Assembly (NCBI GenBank): GCA_963693315.1
Contig: OY856188.1
Span: 160,991,058-161,055,057, forward strand
Direction of reading: 5' to 3'
Source: Diogma glabrata
Taxonomy: Eukaryota; Arthropoda; Insecta; Diptera; Cylindrotomidae
Length of the DNA stretch: 64,000 nt
Shown piece after piece: positions 11,410-23,829 of this stretch (its first letter is position 1; every line of letters starts with the position of its first letter). Made by a program: the position numbers and the translations under genes. The notes beneath the pieces were generated by a model, which worked only from the letters and a program-made list of their open reading frames with translations, was not told where the DNA came from and did no database searches.

Positions 11410-11990
11410 ATATGACAATCGCGCGTACTCCAGTCTCTGCTATTGACATACGAGTTACTGTGAGATATGACATGCAATGATATAAAAATGTTCAAAGATA
11501 TAAGTTCATATAAAATTTAATTAAGTTAGAACTGGTTATAGTAAAACTTTTGTCCTATATGATTTCATTCATCGTTTTTTTGGGGGATGGGTCCAACACG
11601 AGGGAAAATACCACATTTATAGGTAAACATCTTTTGAAGTGTAGAAACAAGTTCTTGCAAGTGGAAAATCGATTTGTCGATTAGTTTTTTGTTGTGAATT
11701 CAGTTTTAAGTAATAAAAGGATATGTTACAGTGGCTCTCTAAGAGCCACTGTAACATATCATATTTCGAATAAAAAAATGTTGTTGGGGTTTATCTCCTA
11801 AAAAAAGTAACACATTTATTAGTCCCGAATTGGATGGTTTTAACAAACAAATTTTTTTTAATACAAAATAATGTTTAAAGTAGGAAATCCATTATCACAC
11901 ATAGAAACCAACAACATCATACATTCTAGAATGTAGGGGGTTGATGGACGCAATATTTTTGTTTTGATTTTTATGTTCGTTTTAAGAATG
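11410..11990 (+). repeat. Dispersed repeat D, copy 1
   Basis: Shares blocks with 28780-29130 (GCGTACTCCAGTCTCTGCTATT, a GAGTTACTGTGAGATAT block, and a late GTTGATGGACGCAA block) and more weakly with 23140-23480. No coding sequence. Contains the hairpin described separately. Confidence 0.5.
11720..11760. repeat. Perfect 19-bp hairpin
   Basis: GATATGTTACAGTGGCTCT, a three-base CTA loop, then the exact reverse complement. It is too short for a typical microRNA precursor. A transposon terminus or a replication-slippage palindrome is more likely. Confidence 0.9.
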
Positions 11991-11994
11991 GTAT

Positions 11995-12745
11995 CTAAAC
12001 AATAAATCCTATCACATTATGAAGTATAACATAGAGTTTAGACCAATATGTTTACCTAAAATACTTTACAGGAAAAAAAACGAAATTGGGGTCGATAAGC
12101 CAACTGTTGGTATTTTTCTTGATTATATGACGCACTGTCTTCTTCGAGGATTAAAGCTCACATTTAGAGTTAGTGCTCATTTCTTCGAGTACGCAATAGC
12201 ATGCCATCGTCAAGAAAAATCCCATAACTAAGATTACGGGAGCTACCGCTGAGTGAATAGAATCTATCCGCCAGTAACTCAAATATTTCACCTTGACTAT
12301 AGTGACTATATTGACTATATTTCTAGTAAATTAGAAAACTGTAATATTTGGTGTTTTTGTGAGATAAAGATCTAGACAAAAACTTTTATCACGTCATTCC
12401 GTTGCTATTGTCGTCCTCGGTTGTCTTATAGAACTCTAGTCACAATTTGTTGTGGACGTAGGTCACCGTTAACGATGAGCTCAACATTAACCGACTTGAC
12501 CCTTATTTCGTATATGTTTAGTAAAAGAGTTAGGGTTATGTTTATTAAGATACTAAAATAAGGGTAATGTAAAATAGTACATTATTAAATTAGGAGCTAA
12601 AGTGATACTTTTTGGTTGATTCTATAGTTTCGGTGGCCGACTTTTGGGAGGCCGACAATTATAGACGAAACACAGAAAGTTACTTAATATCCAGTTACTT
12701 ATAATGCAATGTTACTTTACTTAATAAATAACAAATAAATTGTTA
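11995..12745. other. Non-coding DNA
   Basis: A 70-residue open frame at 12019-12231 has no recognisable motif. The phrase around 12560-12612 (AATTAGGAGCTAAAGTG) recurs with small changes at 61715-61760, so part of this is dispersed repeat. A GGTGGCCGACTTTTGGGAGGCC patch lies near 12632-12655. Confidence 0.4.
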
Positions 12746-12759
12746 TGTTACTTTCCTGC

Positions 12760-12780
12760 TTCTCTCTCTCTCTCTCTCTG
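12760..12780 (-). repeat. (AG)n tail of the RTE element
   Basis: A CT run on the plus strand, an AG run on the element strand, placed between the ORF stop region and the left TSD. Confidence 0.9.
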
Positions 12781-12784
12781 GCGT

Positions 12785-15739
12785 TTACATCCCATGGAAA
12801 GATTTTGCCGTCTGTGCAATCAGCTTCCAATCATCTCGTTCCATGACCAGTTGACCCCAGTTTTGACATCCTATATCACGAAGGTCTTGGATGATGTCAT
12901 CATACCAGCGTTGTCTACGTCTTCCTCTTCGACGAACACCAGCTGGTTGTTGTTGGGACGCTTTTTTAATCATTCTATCTAATGGTGCCCAATCTACATG
13001 ACCAAACCATCTAATACGGTTAGATTTAATGAATCCGATTACATCGCAGCCTCCAAGAAGCTGTCTGATTTCATGATTCATTTGGATTCTATACTGATTT
13101 TCAGCAACTTTACATGGACCATAAATTGTTCGTATGACTTTCCTCTCGAATGTTGATAGAATTCTACAATCGGAGGAAGTCAGTGTCCAGCTTTCGCTTC
13201 CAAAGGTAAGCACAGGTCGAATTAATGCTTTGTAAAGTGTGAGTTTGCACGACTGCGAAAGATGTTTGGATCGCAAAAGTTTTGAGTATGCGTAGAAAAC
13301 TCTGTATGCGGCTGAGACACGGGCTTTAATATCTGCCTGCATGTCATTTGACGATGTTATTACAGACCCGAGGTATTTGAAGTTTTCTACGCGTTCTACT
13401 TCATTGTCGCCAGTATCCAGATTGCCGGGAGGTATATTCCTGGATGTTGTTAAAAGTTTAGTCTTGCCGGTGTTAATGAATAATCCAAGTCGTTTAGCAT
13501 TTCTTTCAAGCAGAGAGAGACTATCCTTAATATCGCTTGGTCTACGTCAAAGAAGCGAAATATCATCTGCATAGCCAAGAATTTGACTAGATTTGTTAAA
13601 TATACAGTTTTGTGTCTAAATGCGGCTTTTTCTTATCGCGTACTCAAGCGCCAAATTAAATAGTACGGGTGCGAGTGCATCACCTTGTCGAACACCTGAT
13701 GTTATATCAAAAGAGTCAGAAACTGACCCTTCGATTAGTATTCTACAGTTTGATCCCGATGTTGTGAGTTTGCACAGAGAAACAAGTTTCGCTGGAATAC
13801 CAAGGCATATGAGTGCACACCAGAGGTTGTCGCGGATGATGCTATCATATGCTTGCTTGAAATCAACGTAGAGCTGGTGAATTCTGATGTTGTACTCCCA
13901 ACATTTTTCCAGAATCATCCTTAAGGTAAAACATTGATCTGTGGTTGAACGGTTGGAACGAAAACCACACTGATAGTCGCCGATGATAGATTCGGCGAAC
14001 GGGATGAGCCGAGCGAGTACGACACTAGCTAGTATTTTATATGCAGTGTTCAACAGTGCGATTCCACGATAATTCGCACACTTTAGGCGGTCACCTTTTT
14101 TATGAAGCGGAACAATGAGAGCTGTTTTCCATTCAGCAGGTAGTTCTTCTGGGTCCCAGATTGCAAGAATCAGATCATATATACGTGAGACCAGAGCTGC
14201 TCCTCCATTGTTAAATGGTTCTGCAGGGATTGCATCGATACCTGATGATTTGCCATTTTTTAATTTTTTGATGGCAGCTTCCACTTCTTCTATTGTTGGG
14301 TAAGGGACAAAAATCTCCTCACTTGACGTAGCAATTGCTCTAATAGGATGAACTTCATTTGTCCTATTCAGTAGGTCTTGAAAGTGGGATCGCCATACTT
14401 CCAGCACATCACGTTCACTTGATGTAAGCTCGTTGTTTCCATTTTTGATGGCTGTAGATCTTGGGTGGAAATCTTTTGTCAGATTCCGTGCATTGGCAAA
14501 ACACTCTTTCGAATTTCCATTAGCCGCATGTTGGTTGATGTTTTCGATACAGCTCTTCATGTGTTCGCGTTTCTTTTTCCGTAGGAGTTTTGCTGAGGCT
14601 TTTCTGGCGCATAGATAATCAGTTTGGGAGCTTCGGGTGTTTCTTGTTAACCATTTTTCTCGCAGTTTTCGTTTGTGCTCAATGCTTTCGCGGCACTCGT
14701 CATCAAACCATTCGTTACGTGATTTCAGTGGTCGTTTTCCGATTGTAGTTTGTGCTGCGGATATAATGGTTGATTGAAGCGTTTGCCATTCTTCTTGTAT
14801 GTTTAATGGCATCTCAGACGGGATGTCACGCTCTTGTATGCTTTGCGTTACAATTTCCTGATATCTATTCAATGTTTCCAGGTGTTTAAATGCTTCGACA
14901 TTCCAGCGCACGGTCTTTTTTGCTTGCCTATTAAATGTAGATGATAATTTGCACTTATACTTAAAGATGACAAGCATATGATCGGAGTCAGTTACACTTG
15001 TAGAGTGTCTCTTAGAAATCATGACGTGATCGATTTGATTTTCAGTTCTTCCATCGTTTGATTTCCACGTTGCTTTGTGGATTCTCTTATGAGGAAAGAA
15101 AGTTCTAGAAATTACTAGATCATACATCATAGCCAGTTCAGCTGCGAGAAAGCCGTTATTGTTACTAGTATGACACAAGCTGTTAGGGCCGACATGTGTT
15201 TTAAGTTCTGCACTTCTACCAATTTGCGCATTGAAGTCACCTACCACGATTTTTATATCATGCCGCGGGATGTTATTGATGACTTCTTCGAGTTCTAGAA
15301 AGAACAGGTCTTTAATGTCATCTGCTTTGTCTTCAGTAGGTGCATGAACATTGACGATCGTTACATTAAATTTTTGCGTACGGATTCTCATTGTGCATAT
15401 CCGCATATTAATTGGGCAAAAGTCGATAACATGTTGATTCACGCGACGATGTATGAGAAAGCAGACTCCAAATTCTCCTCCGTTTTGATGACCGCAATAG
15501 TAGAGAATGTATCCCTTAGCTGTTTCGTGGATTCCACTCCCTGGCCATCTTAGTTCTTGTAACGCCACTATATCTAGTGTATAGCTATCGATTTGGTTTG
15601 TAAGTTTTAGTAGATCTCCTGGTCTTCTAAGGCTTAGCACGTTCCAGGTTCCCATTTTTAAATCGTAGTCCGGGTACAGTTTCCGAGGGCGTTCTAATAA
15701 TGAATCCGAAATAATCCGAGGCCGGTGTACAGAATTCAT
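12785..15739 (-). pseudogene. RTE ORF2: endonuclease and reverse transcriptase, two in-frame stops
   Basis: The first in-frame ATG lies at 15737-15739, about 28 codons before the conserved MGTWNV start of the APE endonuclease. Motifs follow in order: LQELRW with the catalytic glutamate, VVGDFNAQIG, NQIDHVMI and SDHMLV, then the reverse transcriptase with YRGIALLNTAYKI, QLYVDFKQAYDS, SGVRQGDALAPVLFNLAL and YADD (13562-13573). A C-terminal thumb has LTFGSESW and RWFGHV. Its ~984 codons match the family. Two stops interrupt it, TAG at 13616-13618 (about 14 codons before YADD) and TGA at 13547-13549 (just after it). The frame is identical on both sides of each, so they are single substitutions rather than frameshifts. 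Stop at 12785-12787. The protein would nick the target and reverse-transcribe its own RNA. This copy is inactive but recently so. Confidence 0.95.
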
Positions 15740-15838
15740 GACAAGCAATTTTTTACGGAAATGGGGTGTTAGCCTTTCGCCCAACCAAAATTTTCGTGAA
15801 TGGGTTTGTTCTGCATCTTAAGCACAACCTTTTTACAT

Positions 15839-15999
15839 GTTTATATAGCGAGCCACTTGATCCAAGACAGACGCCCGCTACAAACCGCCCTTAACATGGA
15901 GAACAGACGCTTGCTGCACGTTTATATAGCGATTCGCTTGATCCAAGACAGACGCCCGTTCCAAGCCGCCCCTAACATGGAGAATAGACGCTTGAGTTG
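15839..15999 (-). promoter_or_regulatory. Two 81-bp monomers with TATA-like boxes, RTE 5' leader
   Basis: Two tandem, slightly diverged copies with a period of 81 bp. GTTTATATAGCG occurs at 15839 and again at 15920, and each copy also has GATCCAAGACAGACGCCCG and an AACATGGAGAA block. On the minus strand each copy ends in CGCTATATAAAC, a TATA-like sequence facing the ORF that starts ~100 bp downstream. Tandem promoter monomers are known at the 5' end of some LINEs. The promoter role here is inferred from position and TATA-like sequence only. Confidence 0.55.
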
Positions 16000-16164
16000 C
16001 ATTGGTTTTGTGGCGCCAATGACTCGCCATGGTGCAGAATCATTGAGTATAAGCAGTATTTACTCTGCCCCTCTCAACTACACCAACCTAATTCTGTTAG
16101 CGTTACCCAGGTAGCACGGCGTGGACGTAGAATTTCGGATTTCACTATTCAATTACTTTCCTGC

Positions 16165-18920
16165 CACCGTAAAAAAATGAAAAGCCGATGATGACACTTT
16201 ACTGCCGCCGTTTAAAAGAAATGGCGTGACTTTGCTGTTTCGGTAAAAGAAATGGAAAACATAGCGTTATGATTATATGTCCATAAAGGAAGTCATTGCC
16301 CTTATCCATAACGGCAGTAATGTTAAAATATTGCATTTGTTTGTCGAAAAGGTGTATGTATGCAACTTGCTGATATATGCTTACTTGGTAAGAGTGTATG
16401 TACGCAACTTTTGCTTGAATGTCTATATTGGTAATATAGCGATCCAACTGAAGAATAGTTATCAAAAATTCGTCTTTTCTCTACAAAACTAATATACGGT
16501 GTACCATACTCGAGATGTTACACGGCACCTCGGTTGGCCATTCGATAAAATTTGTTTTCTGGATTTGAATAGTTCTAGGAGATCGATTGAACGAGCTCAT
16601 AACAGTTCATTTGATTCCTTTGGTCGTAGTAGTTCTTCTACCCGATACACAAACACGATGACAGACTAGTTCGGTACTTTTTCGAACGATAATGACATTA
16701 ATACAACAATTGATAACTACTTAGTTTTTGTTTTCACTTTTCCAACAAATTTTAACCAAAGCATTATGGAAATCCGAAGCGGAGCTAGTAATAATTAACC
16801 AGTCCAATTAGCTCAGATCCATTACTTCATCTTCCGTTGTTTGAAATGTTTATTAAGTTGAATAAAAACATTTTTTTAACTCATTCACTCACATTCCACA
16901 AAAACTTTCTTCTGTTGATTCTAAGACTGTTTTATTCATTCGTTTCGTGCTCATATAAATTTTATTTAAAACAATAAGAATGATTGTATAATAAATAAAA
17001 TATTATTGTTAATTTGTTGCCAGTAGCTCACAATTTTGTTTTTATCAATTTAGATGTTTTTCGTTATAATATAATCCCACTTCCACATTTTAATAAAAAA
17101 GTTGTAAAATTATCGCAACAACGACTATTTGTCTACTCATTATAGACTTTCTAAGTATATGTTACAATTAAATTTTATGTATAGTAAACACAAACGTATA
17201 ATTTCTATTGAGCATTTTAGACAACAGTAGAAGTTTATTTCTTATAACGAATTATAACGGTTGCAAAGTTTTTAAAGAACTAGTATTAATAATATCATCG
17301 TAAAGGCAACCTGTGATTAAATGGTTACCATTCAAATAAATAATGTTATTAATGAATTTTATAAACATAATTAACGAAGTTTTTTGAATTAAATTATTTT
17401 TTATTATTATTTTAAAAGTTAAAAAAATTAATATTTTAAATACAATTTGATGTGAACTAAATATTGTTGTGATATATTGTAACAGAAAAGATTTTGTCAA
17501 TTTTTTAACATTTTAATGTAAATGCAAGGTGCATGTTACACAAGAAAGTAATGATATAGAACATCTTAACATTTGTGATTTCTATAAATAAACAATTGAA
17601 ATCTGTCATAGTTGTACATTTTCGACAATAATCTAAATCAAATAAATCAAACTGCTTATTTCACTCAATTTAAAATGATCGTGAAATTTGTATCAAATGT
17701 GTATATTTTTTGCTCTAATTAACCGTAATTAGCAGCACTAACAAAAAAATCAATGAAGTTGAAAAGAATTAATGTCATAGCTTAGAATTAATGGTATGAT
17801 TTCTTAACAGATATGTAAACATTTTACAATGTATAAATTTAGGTTGCAGGCAATTCCAATAAGACTCTCAAATATATGTTGCCTTGTGAATTTATAGTTC
17901 AATTATTGACAAAAATATTTTCCGCATATTATCTTTCATGATATTACATCATCTTTAAAAAAACATATGACTTTTGAATTAATGTTCATAAAATGCATTT
18001 TCTGCAATTTAAAAATAGTTTGCTTAATATTAAAGTGTACGTTCTTTATGAGATGCTGTGATTTCTAAAAATAACGATTCGTAACGATATGTTTTTACTG
18101 CACACTTTTTACATTTATATTCAAAGTTCAGTGTAATTATGATTATTTTAGTAAAACATAAGTAAACGTAATAATCAAATATATAATACTGCAAATGTCA
18201 AATGCATTAATTGATGGTTTGCACTTTATAGTTGGCGAAGAATTTTGTTTTGAAATTAGAACACAAATGCTGAAAATAGAAAAACGAGTACAAATACAAT
18301 AAGTTTTAATGTCAGTACATAGGGAAAAAATGCTATAGATGAAAAAAATTCAATGTTTCTAAATAAATGACTTTTATCTCAATAATATTTTCTTGATTAA
18401 AGGTTAATTTAAATTCTTATAATATTTAAAATTTTAGGCAAATATCCAACATACTTATTCGGTAATTTTATTTTTGATTTGAGTATATTCATAGATAGAC
18501 TCATCATCAAACTGCAAACGAAAAGGTACATCATTTGGTAATATATATTACTATACTATATTACATTACTATATCCTTTAAGAAAATCTCTGCAGAGGTT
18601 TAAGTTTAACTGATCGGATAAATATCTCCAAAATTATAAGAGTATATTTACTCCTGTTTTGATCAAAGATACGGTCCATAGATAGTCAACATAAATTTTG
18701 CCAGGATTTTACACTGTGAACAATGATCCAACTCCAGGTTTGAATATTTCCCTTTCGCAGTTAGTTGATGATTCTGATCACCAGAAGAGACCACTTTGTT
18801 TTGTTTATAAACCACCTAATAGCCACACGGTAAATGTGATAATGATGAATCCCCAAAGAAGCGTTCACAATGCGCTACGGTGGTTCTGTATGAAGTAAAT
18901 CATTTGTGTTAAACCTATTA
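16165..18920. other. AT-rich intergenic DNA, no gene seen
   Basis: Reading frames are short and low in complexity. The segment 16500-16700 is less AT-rich, but I recognise nothing in it. Confidence 0.6.
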
Positions 18921-18924
18921 TTGG

Positions 18925-20213
18925 AAGTGGGTGGGTATGTGGATGACATTAATGCATGGGATCTTGATTAAACTTTGGCATATGAATATGATACAGATTA
19001 GCTCAAAATGGAAGATCTGAATTCAATAAAAAACCGGACAAAGTAGCGAGGGCTTTCTCGAACACCTGTAAAATTGAATCTTCAATCATTTTTAATCCTG
19101 GCTTTCAATCTTATTGAGACTTGGTATATAAGATTTTAGTAGTTTCCAATAATTATGTATACTAACTGCCGGTTTGTCACTTCCGGTTAAAAAGTTGTTT
19201 TTTTAAGTGTTTTTCCCTACTGTAGTCTATAGTTACAAATAGATTTTTATTAAACGCTGGTAAAAAGTTTCAATCTTTATGAGAAAGATTCCATTAGCTT
19301 TTGGGGTACATAGGACAAAGGGCTGGGGGGTCCACTATACAACAGGTGGGTTTTTGCAGTATGTTTTTAATGTTTGTTGGCAGCATACAACATTCTTTAG
19401 TGAATGAATTTTGATGACACTTTCAAAAAAGATGCAAATATGTATGAAAGAGCTAATTAGTTTTGAGCGATATTCAACCAAGTGGTTGGAGGTCCCTCGA
19501 GCACCTATTTTTGTTAAATCTCAATAACATCTGTACCTGATAATCGAATTAAATGAAACTTACATAAGCATTAAGTACGGTTCACAACAGCTCTGTATCC
19601 CAACTTCCGAGTTTTCACTTCTAGTAAACATTTTCTTTTGCAATTTTTTTTTGTGTGTCTTTATTCACACTACAGCCTTTAACAATGAAGTGATTATGAT
19701 GAAACTTAGGAAAAAGGTTTCAAATAGTGAGATAAGAGATTGATCAACTTTTGGACACATTGCTCATAGTAGGGAGGGGGTCCAACATACAAATGCTGAC
19801 TTTTCACACTTCGTTTTTAAACTTTGTTGGGACTTGGGAGCATACAGACTTTGTTCATTAATCGATTTCGATGACACTTTATCAATAAATGGAGATTTAA
19901 ATAACACAGAACTGATAAGTTTTTGGACGATATTGGGATAAGAGCTGATGGTCTGCATTTAAACTGTTGCATTTAAACGGTTTGTCATTTCCGGTAGTAA
20001 AAATTTTTTTTTTCTTTTTGTACAAATGAATATATTATGTATGTTGGGATACTACACCTTTCCTTCATGTTTTTATAATTAGAACCCCGCGACATCTGTA
20101 ACATCGGTTAGCTATTTAGTTATTATTTGATGTGTATTAGCTCACTATATATCCAGAACATTTTGTTTCCAGAGCTGTGGTGAAGTTAGCCTATGCATCA
20201 GTGTCGTAATATT
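18925..20213 (+). repeat. Repeat family S, copy A
   Basis: Shows the family phrases in the same order as copy C at 56.1-59.4 kb: a GATCTTGATTAAACTTTGGC block, CGAACACCTGT, TTGTCACTTCCGGTTAAAAAG, CCACTATACAACAGGTGG, GATGACACTTTC with AAAGATGCAAATATGTATG, GGTCCAACATACAAATGCTG, and the end TCCAGAGCTGTGGTGAAG at about 20170-20185 followed by GCCTATGCATCAG. It has no tandem amplification and no gene. Open frames inside are non-coding. Confidence 0.85.
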
Positions 20214-20247
20214 TTATTCATCAATAGCAACGGTTTCCAAAAAAATG

Positions 20248-21372
20248 TCAATACATTAAATTGGATTTATTGTATGATGGGTATTTGCATCTGTAATTTT
20301 CAAACACATTAATAGTGTATTGTGTGCCATTGTCTTCATTTTTAGTTGGAAGGTTGTTATACTCCATCATCAACTTAACACCGCGTTCGGCGATACCATT
20401 AACTCCATGCAAACTTTGGCAAAACAACGTGGCGTCGAAGAAATGTTGATTTGTTGACCATTGCGATGGGTCATGTAGCAAAAAATCAGTAGATATTCTG
20501 AATCGATTAAAAAACGACAGAGTTTTCTCTGTGACAAAATAACTTATGTTTTTATTGGCAAAAGTTTGTATCCGTTTGATTGCGTCGAAATCTTTCTTGC
20601 ACGTTTGGGATGCGATTGGAATGTCTCGTGCTGGGACCTCCGGATTTTGAACCATTTTTCGTATTTAATCAAACAAAATCTCCGGGTCGAAAAAAGCCAT
20701 GCCGTAATTTACTTCCGTTATATAGTGAAGATAATAGCACATTTTGCTCCATATTTCTTGCTCAATATTTCTGCGCAATTGTTTTATAAACGATGGCCGA
20801 TTTGATGAAATTCAAACCTTATTTTGCGGCTGCTTTTGCATCTGTGCATTTGAACCCGACTTTTATATACCACACGATCAGAGAAATGCAAAGGTCTCAA
20901 ACTTTATTCAAATCTTCAACTGCAATATGGTACTGATTGAGAAACATAAATGTCTTCAGGAGATAAATGGGTTTAGCCATCGAGCGGGTGTGACTTGTTG
21001 GACCTGGGCGCTTGAATTTGTAATTCTCAATGGTTTTGCCTAGAAAAATCAACGTAACTTCCAAAAATTCTTTGTAGACGCTGCATGGCTGTGATTTTTC
21101 CAACTCTTCATGACAAAAAATAACTAGAACACACTACATGTGTGTTTTGGAATTTTGTTTCCCAGTTTTTTGTCCGATATTCCACTTTTGAACATTTTCG
21201 GATTAATTTTACCATCGTCCCATGCCTTCGGAAGTTTGTGGAACAACGGAACATCGGGTGCTGTGGGCTTTCCAAATTTGAGATCATATAAAACCCATAG
21301 TTTAATTTCCTTTTTGCGAATCAACCACCTGTAACAAAATTTTAAGGTATATTCACTATAATATTTTGACAA
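20248..21372 (-). pseudogene. Decayed member of an unnamed arthropod repeat-associated protein family
   Basis: Three minus-strand pieces lie in collinear order. 21372-21124 contains an APDVPLFHKLPKAW stretch. 21103-20897 has EFLEVTLIFLGKT, then KFKRPGPTSHTRSMAKPIY and LLKTFMFLNQYHI. 20655-20248 has FFNRFRISTDFLLHDPSQW, AERGVKLMMEYNN and TKNEDN. Between the last two, about 20670-20760, the phrase GMAFFDPEI fits the same protein. I recall these motifs (the LIFLG then PGA-HHARWMAKAIY pattern, and the AERGVKL then T-KNEEQ pattern) from a widespread uncharacterised protein in arthropod genomes that is often multi-copy. I do not know an accepted name or function, and no function is claimed. Several frameshifts and stops make this copy a pseudogene. 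An S repeat ends 35 bp away. Confidence 0.6.
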
Positions 21373-21374
21373 TA

Positions 21375-22695
21375 CATCAACTATGAATTACTATTTTGTT
21401 GAAGTCAGCTTTGATCTTCCAAACTATTTTTCTTGCGATATCTCAGAAAACGAAAAAGTCAGATTAATGCAAACAAAGTCTAAATCTAACATAAATTAAG
21501 TTTTTCTGAATTTTCGCATATTTAAGAAGAAAAATTCGATAAAACGCTTTCCTAAGACCGATTTCTCATTGGAATCATAAATTGATTAGCTATTAATTAA
21601 TAACAAAATCGAAATTATGAGATAAATTGTGTTTTAAGTTGATTAAAATTGATAAAAATAAAAATTTCTATTATTCTGCTAGTTGTGTTATCTTCGAGAC
21701 CACGGCCGGTGAGTTATTGTTCTCCGATTTCAATAAAACTGCATACACTTCATGCTCGAGTCAAATGGAACTTAATTAGCCTATAGGCTGTGGGAGAGAA
21801 GAAAATAACAGCTTAATACGTTAGGACATGTCTAGTGCATATACATTGTCTTTCGTATATACAGAAATATTCAAATAAAATCAGAAAGTAATATTGAAGT
21901 AGAGTCTGTAGAGCCCTGGCATTTTATAGGCATTTGATAGCCTGTAGTCTGTAGAACTCTGGCATTAGTTGACTCGGCAAAAACGTGTATTTTTTTAAAG
22001 ACCAAATCACAATCCAAACAATTTTCTTATCTATGTGCAATTTATTTAATTCGTAATTGATTACTTTCGCAATCATTTCTAGTATAGAAACAGAAGATGC
22101 AAATCAAATATATTATTATCGAGTGTCAAAGTATGAAACCGAAAGATTCAAACCGAAAGATACATAAGCAGAAATAAAGCTTTGTGTCAATTGTCAAATT
22201 GTGTATTTCCTATACATGTACGTAAAACCGGTGTGTCAAACAGGTATTGCATAAAGACAAAGCATCGAGATCCAATGCTATAACCACAGATGAAGAGAGA
22301 CTTTTTAGTCCGACTGCATATAATTGAAATGATTTGTCGTAACTACGAAATATTATATTATCAATTTTACCATGAATGGGAAAGCCGTGTTTGTTTCTGC
22401 GGTTGAACATGTATATAGGTAACGGAATGTAGCTATATCGTTTTGATTTCCTCGGCAGCCTGTTTTTCTTTAATGTACCTGTAGAATGCCGTAAACCACA
22501 TTTCGTCTATGATGTAGAGTACCAACCCTACAAACGGTTTAAAATGATAAGCTGTATCTACTCGTTGCAAGTTGGTTTGTTATGAAGTTCACCAAACTCT
22601 GAAAAATAAACCGTGCTCACTGTTAATAAGCCTACGACATGATCATAGATCCCAATTTCTAAACAGCGTTCTTAGCTTAAACATTGGATTCTTAT
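21375..22695. other. AT-rich DNA with short unassigned frames
   Basis: Mostly non-coding. On the minus strand 22210-22410 is open for 66 codons from an ATG and lies downstream of the possible remnant at 22698-22933, so it may belong with it. No motif recognised. Confidence 0.35.
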
Positions 22696-22697
22696 GT

Positions 22698-22933
22698 TAA
22701 AATTTGAATTTGAATTTTTTATGTGTTGTTTGCTCTATATGTTGAAGCGTTGCCGAAATAACGAACTTTAAATATTGATTACGGTCATTTGCAACAGCTA
22801 TATAATTACCATGGCATGTAATGGTTTTAACATCTTTCATTACATACGTGTCCCACTGTAGCTGTAATCTACTTCGCGTAATTTTTTTAATTATTTCGTA
22901 CTCTTCACCAATACGTAGATCATACCTGGCTAA
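22698..22933 (-). pseudogene. Possible coding remnant, family unknown
   Basis: A minus-strand frame is open for about 78 codons between stops, without an early ATG, and has an ordinary soluble-protein composition: charged N-terminal stretch with IGEEYEIIKK, then LQLQWDTYVMKDV, then YIAVANDRNQYLKF. Open frames further along the same strand (a WFTAFYRYIKEKQ stretch near 22440-22520 and the 66-codon frame at 22210-22410) could be later parts of one decayed gene, but they are in different frames. I do not recognise the family. It may be a chance frame. Confidence 0.25.
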
Positions 22934-23139
22934 CTAACCCACTTTATTAGATCAGACCTATTACCTTCAAAATATCGAACGCTTGATTTTTAAATTATAT
23001 CTAGTTCTCCCCATCATTCATTTCAAGTAGATTCATAATATAGTGTAGGATCTAACGCTCAAATACCAGATAAATATGATTCGTCACAACATTTAATAAT
23101 GGATTTTATCTTACTTCAGTACTTGCTATTTACAATATG

Positions 23140-23480
23140 ATTTAACGTTAATATACTAGCAATAGTAGTGAGATATTACTAACCACGCTAGATATGCTAG
23201 CGTATCAACTCTTCTATAGCACCCTCAATCTTAGTTATGGAATATGGCTTGATAATACCACGCTTGCTTGAAAAAAATAAGCATCTAACTCTTTATGAGG
23301 TTGTGGATCGTTGAGGAAGATAGTGCGTCACATGATCATAGAATATGCCACTAAATGGATCATTGGCAATTACATTTTATTTTTTTTGTTATTTCGATAT
23401 TGTTGCAATGAAATTTTGGACTATATCATATTTTTAAATGTGGTAGGATTTATTTTAGTTGTAGGATCTAGGTATTGTAA
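23140..23480 (+). repeat. Dispersed repeat D, diverged copy
   Basis: Resembles 28830-29130 in the order AGTGAGATAT, a CTAGATATGCTAGCGTATC block, CACCCTCAATCTTAGTTATGG, and a GGTAGGATTTATT/GTAGGATCTAGG end. The similarity is weak. Confidence 0.35.
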
Positions 23481-23829
23481 TTTCTAATACACAATACTCC
23501 GTTTTAAGCTCCGTATCTCCTAAAAACGCTTCTCAATTAAAGAGTGAGAGAAAACTATAATTGAGAGTGAGACTGATCCTAAAGGACAAAATTAAAACAA
23601 CGTTTAAGAAATCTACAGGTATTTAACAAACTGAATCCAAAATTTGTAACAATTTCTACTGAATCGAAAGACCTATAGAACATAGGAAATATGCTACTCT
23701 AGAGGAGTTAACTACCTTTTGATGGTAGTAAAGAAATGTAAATTCAACAATAGATGAGTAGTTTAAAGCAAATATTCTATCTATAGCAGTAAAACCAAAC
23801 GTTGGACCGCTACACAGACTGGTTACCCG

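Larger units (their letters stand above)
12760..16152 (-). mobile_element. Near full-length RTE-clade LINE with TSD
   Basis: The 12-mer TTACTTTCCTGC flanks both sides (12748-12759 and 16153-16164) and is a convincing target-site duplication. On the minus strand the element has about 335-415 bp of 5' leader, one long ORF with endonuclease and reverse transcriptase, a 3' UTR of only a few bases, and an (AG)n tail at 12760-12780. A very short 3' UTR ending in a microsatellite instead of poly-A is a hallmark of RTE elements, and the endonuclease is of the type annotated in many insects as craniofacial development protein 2-like. At ~3.4 kb it appears complete. Confidence 0.92.
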
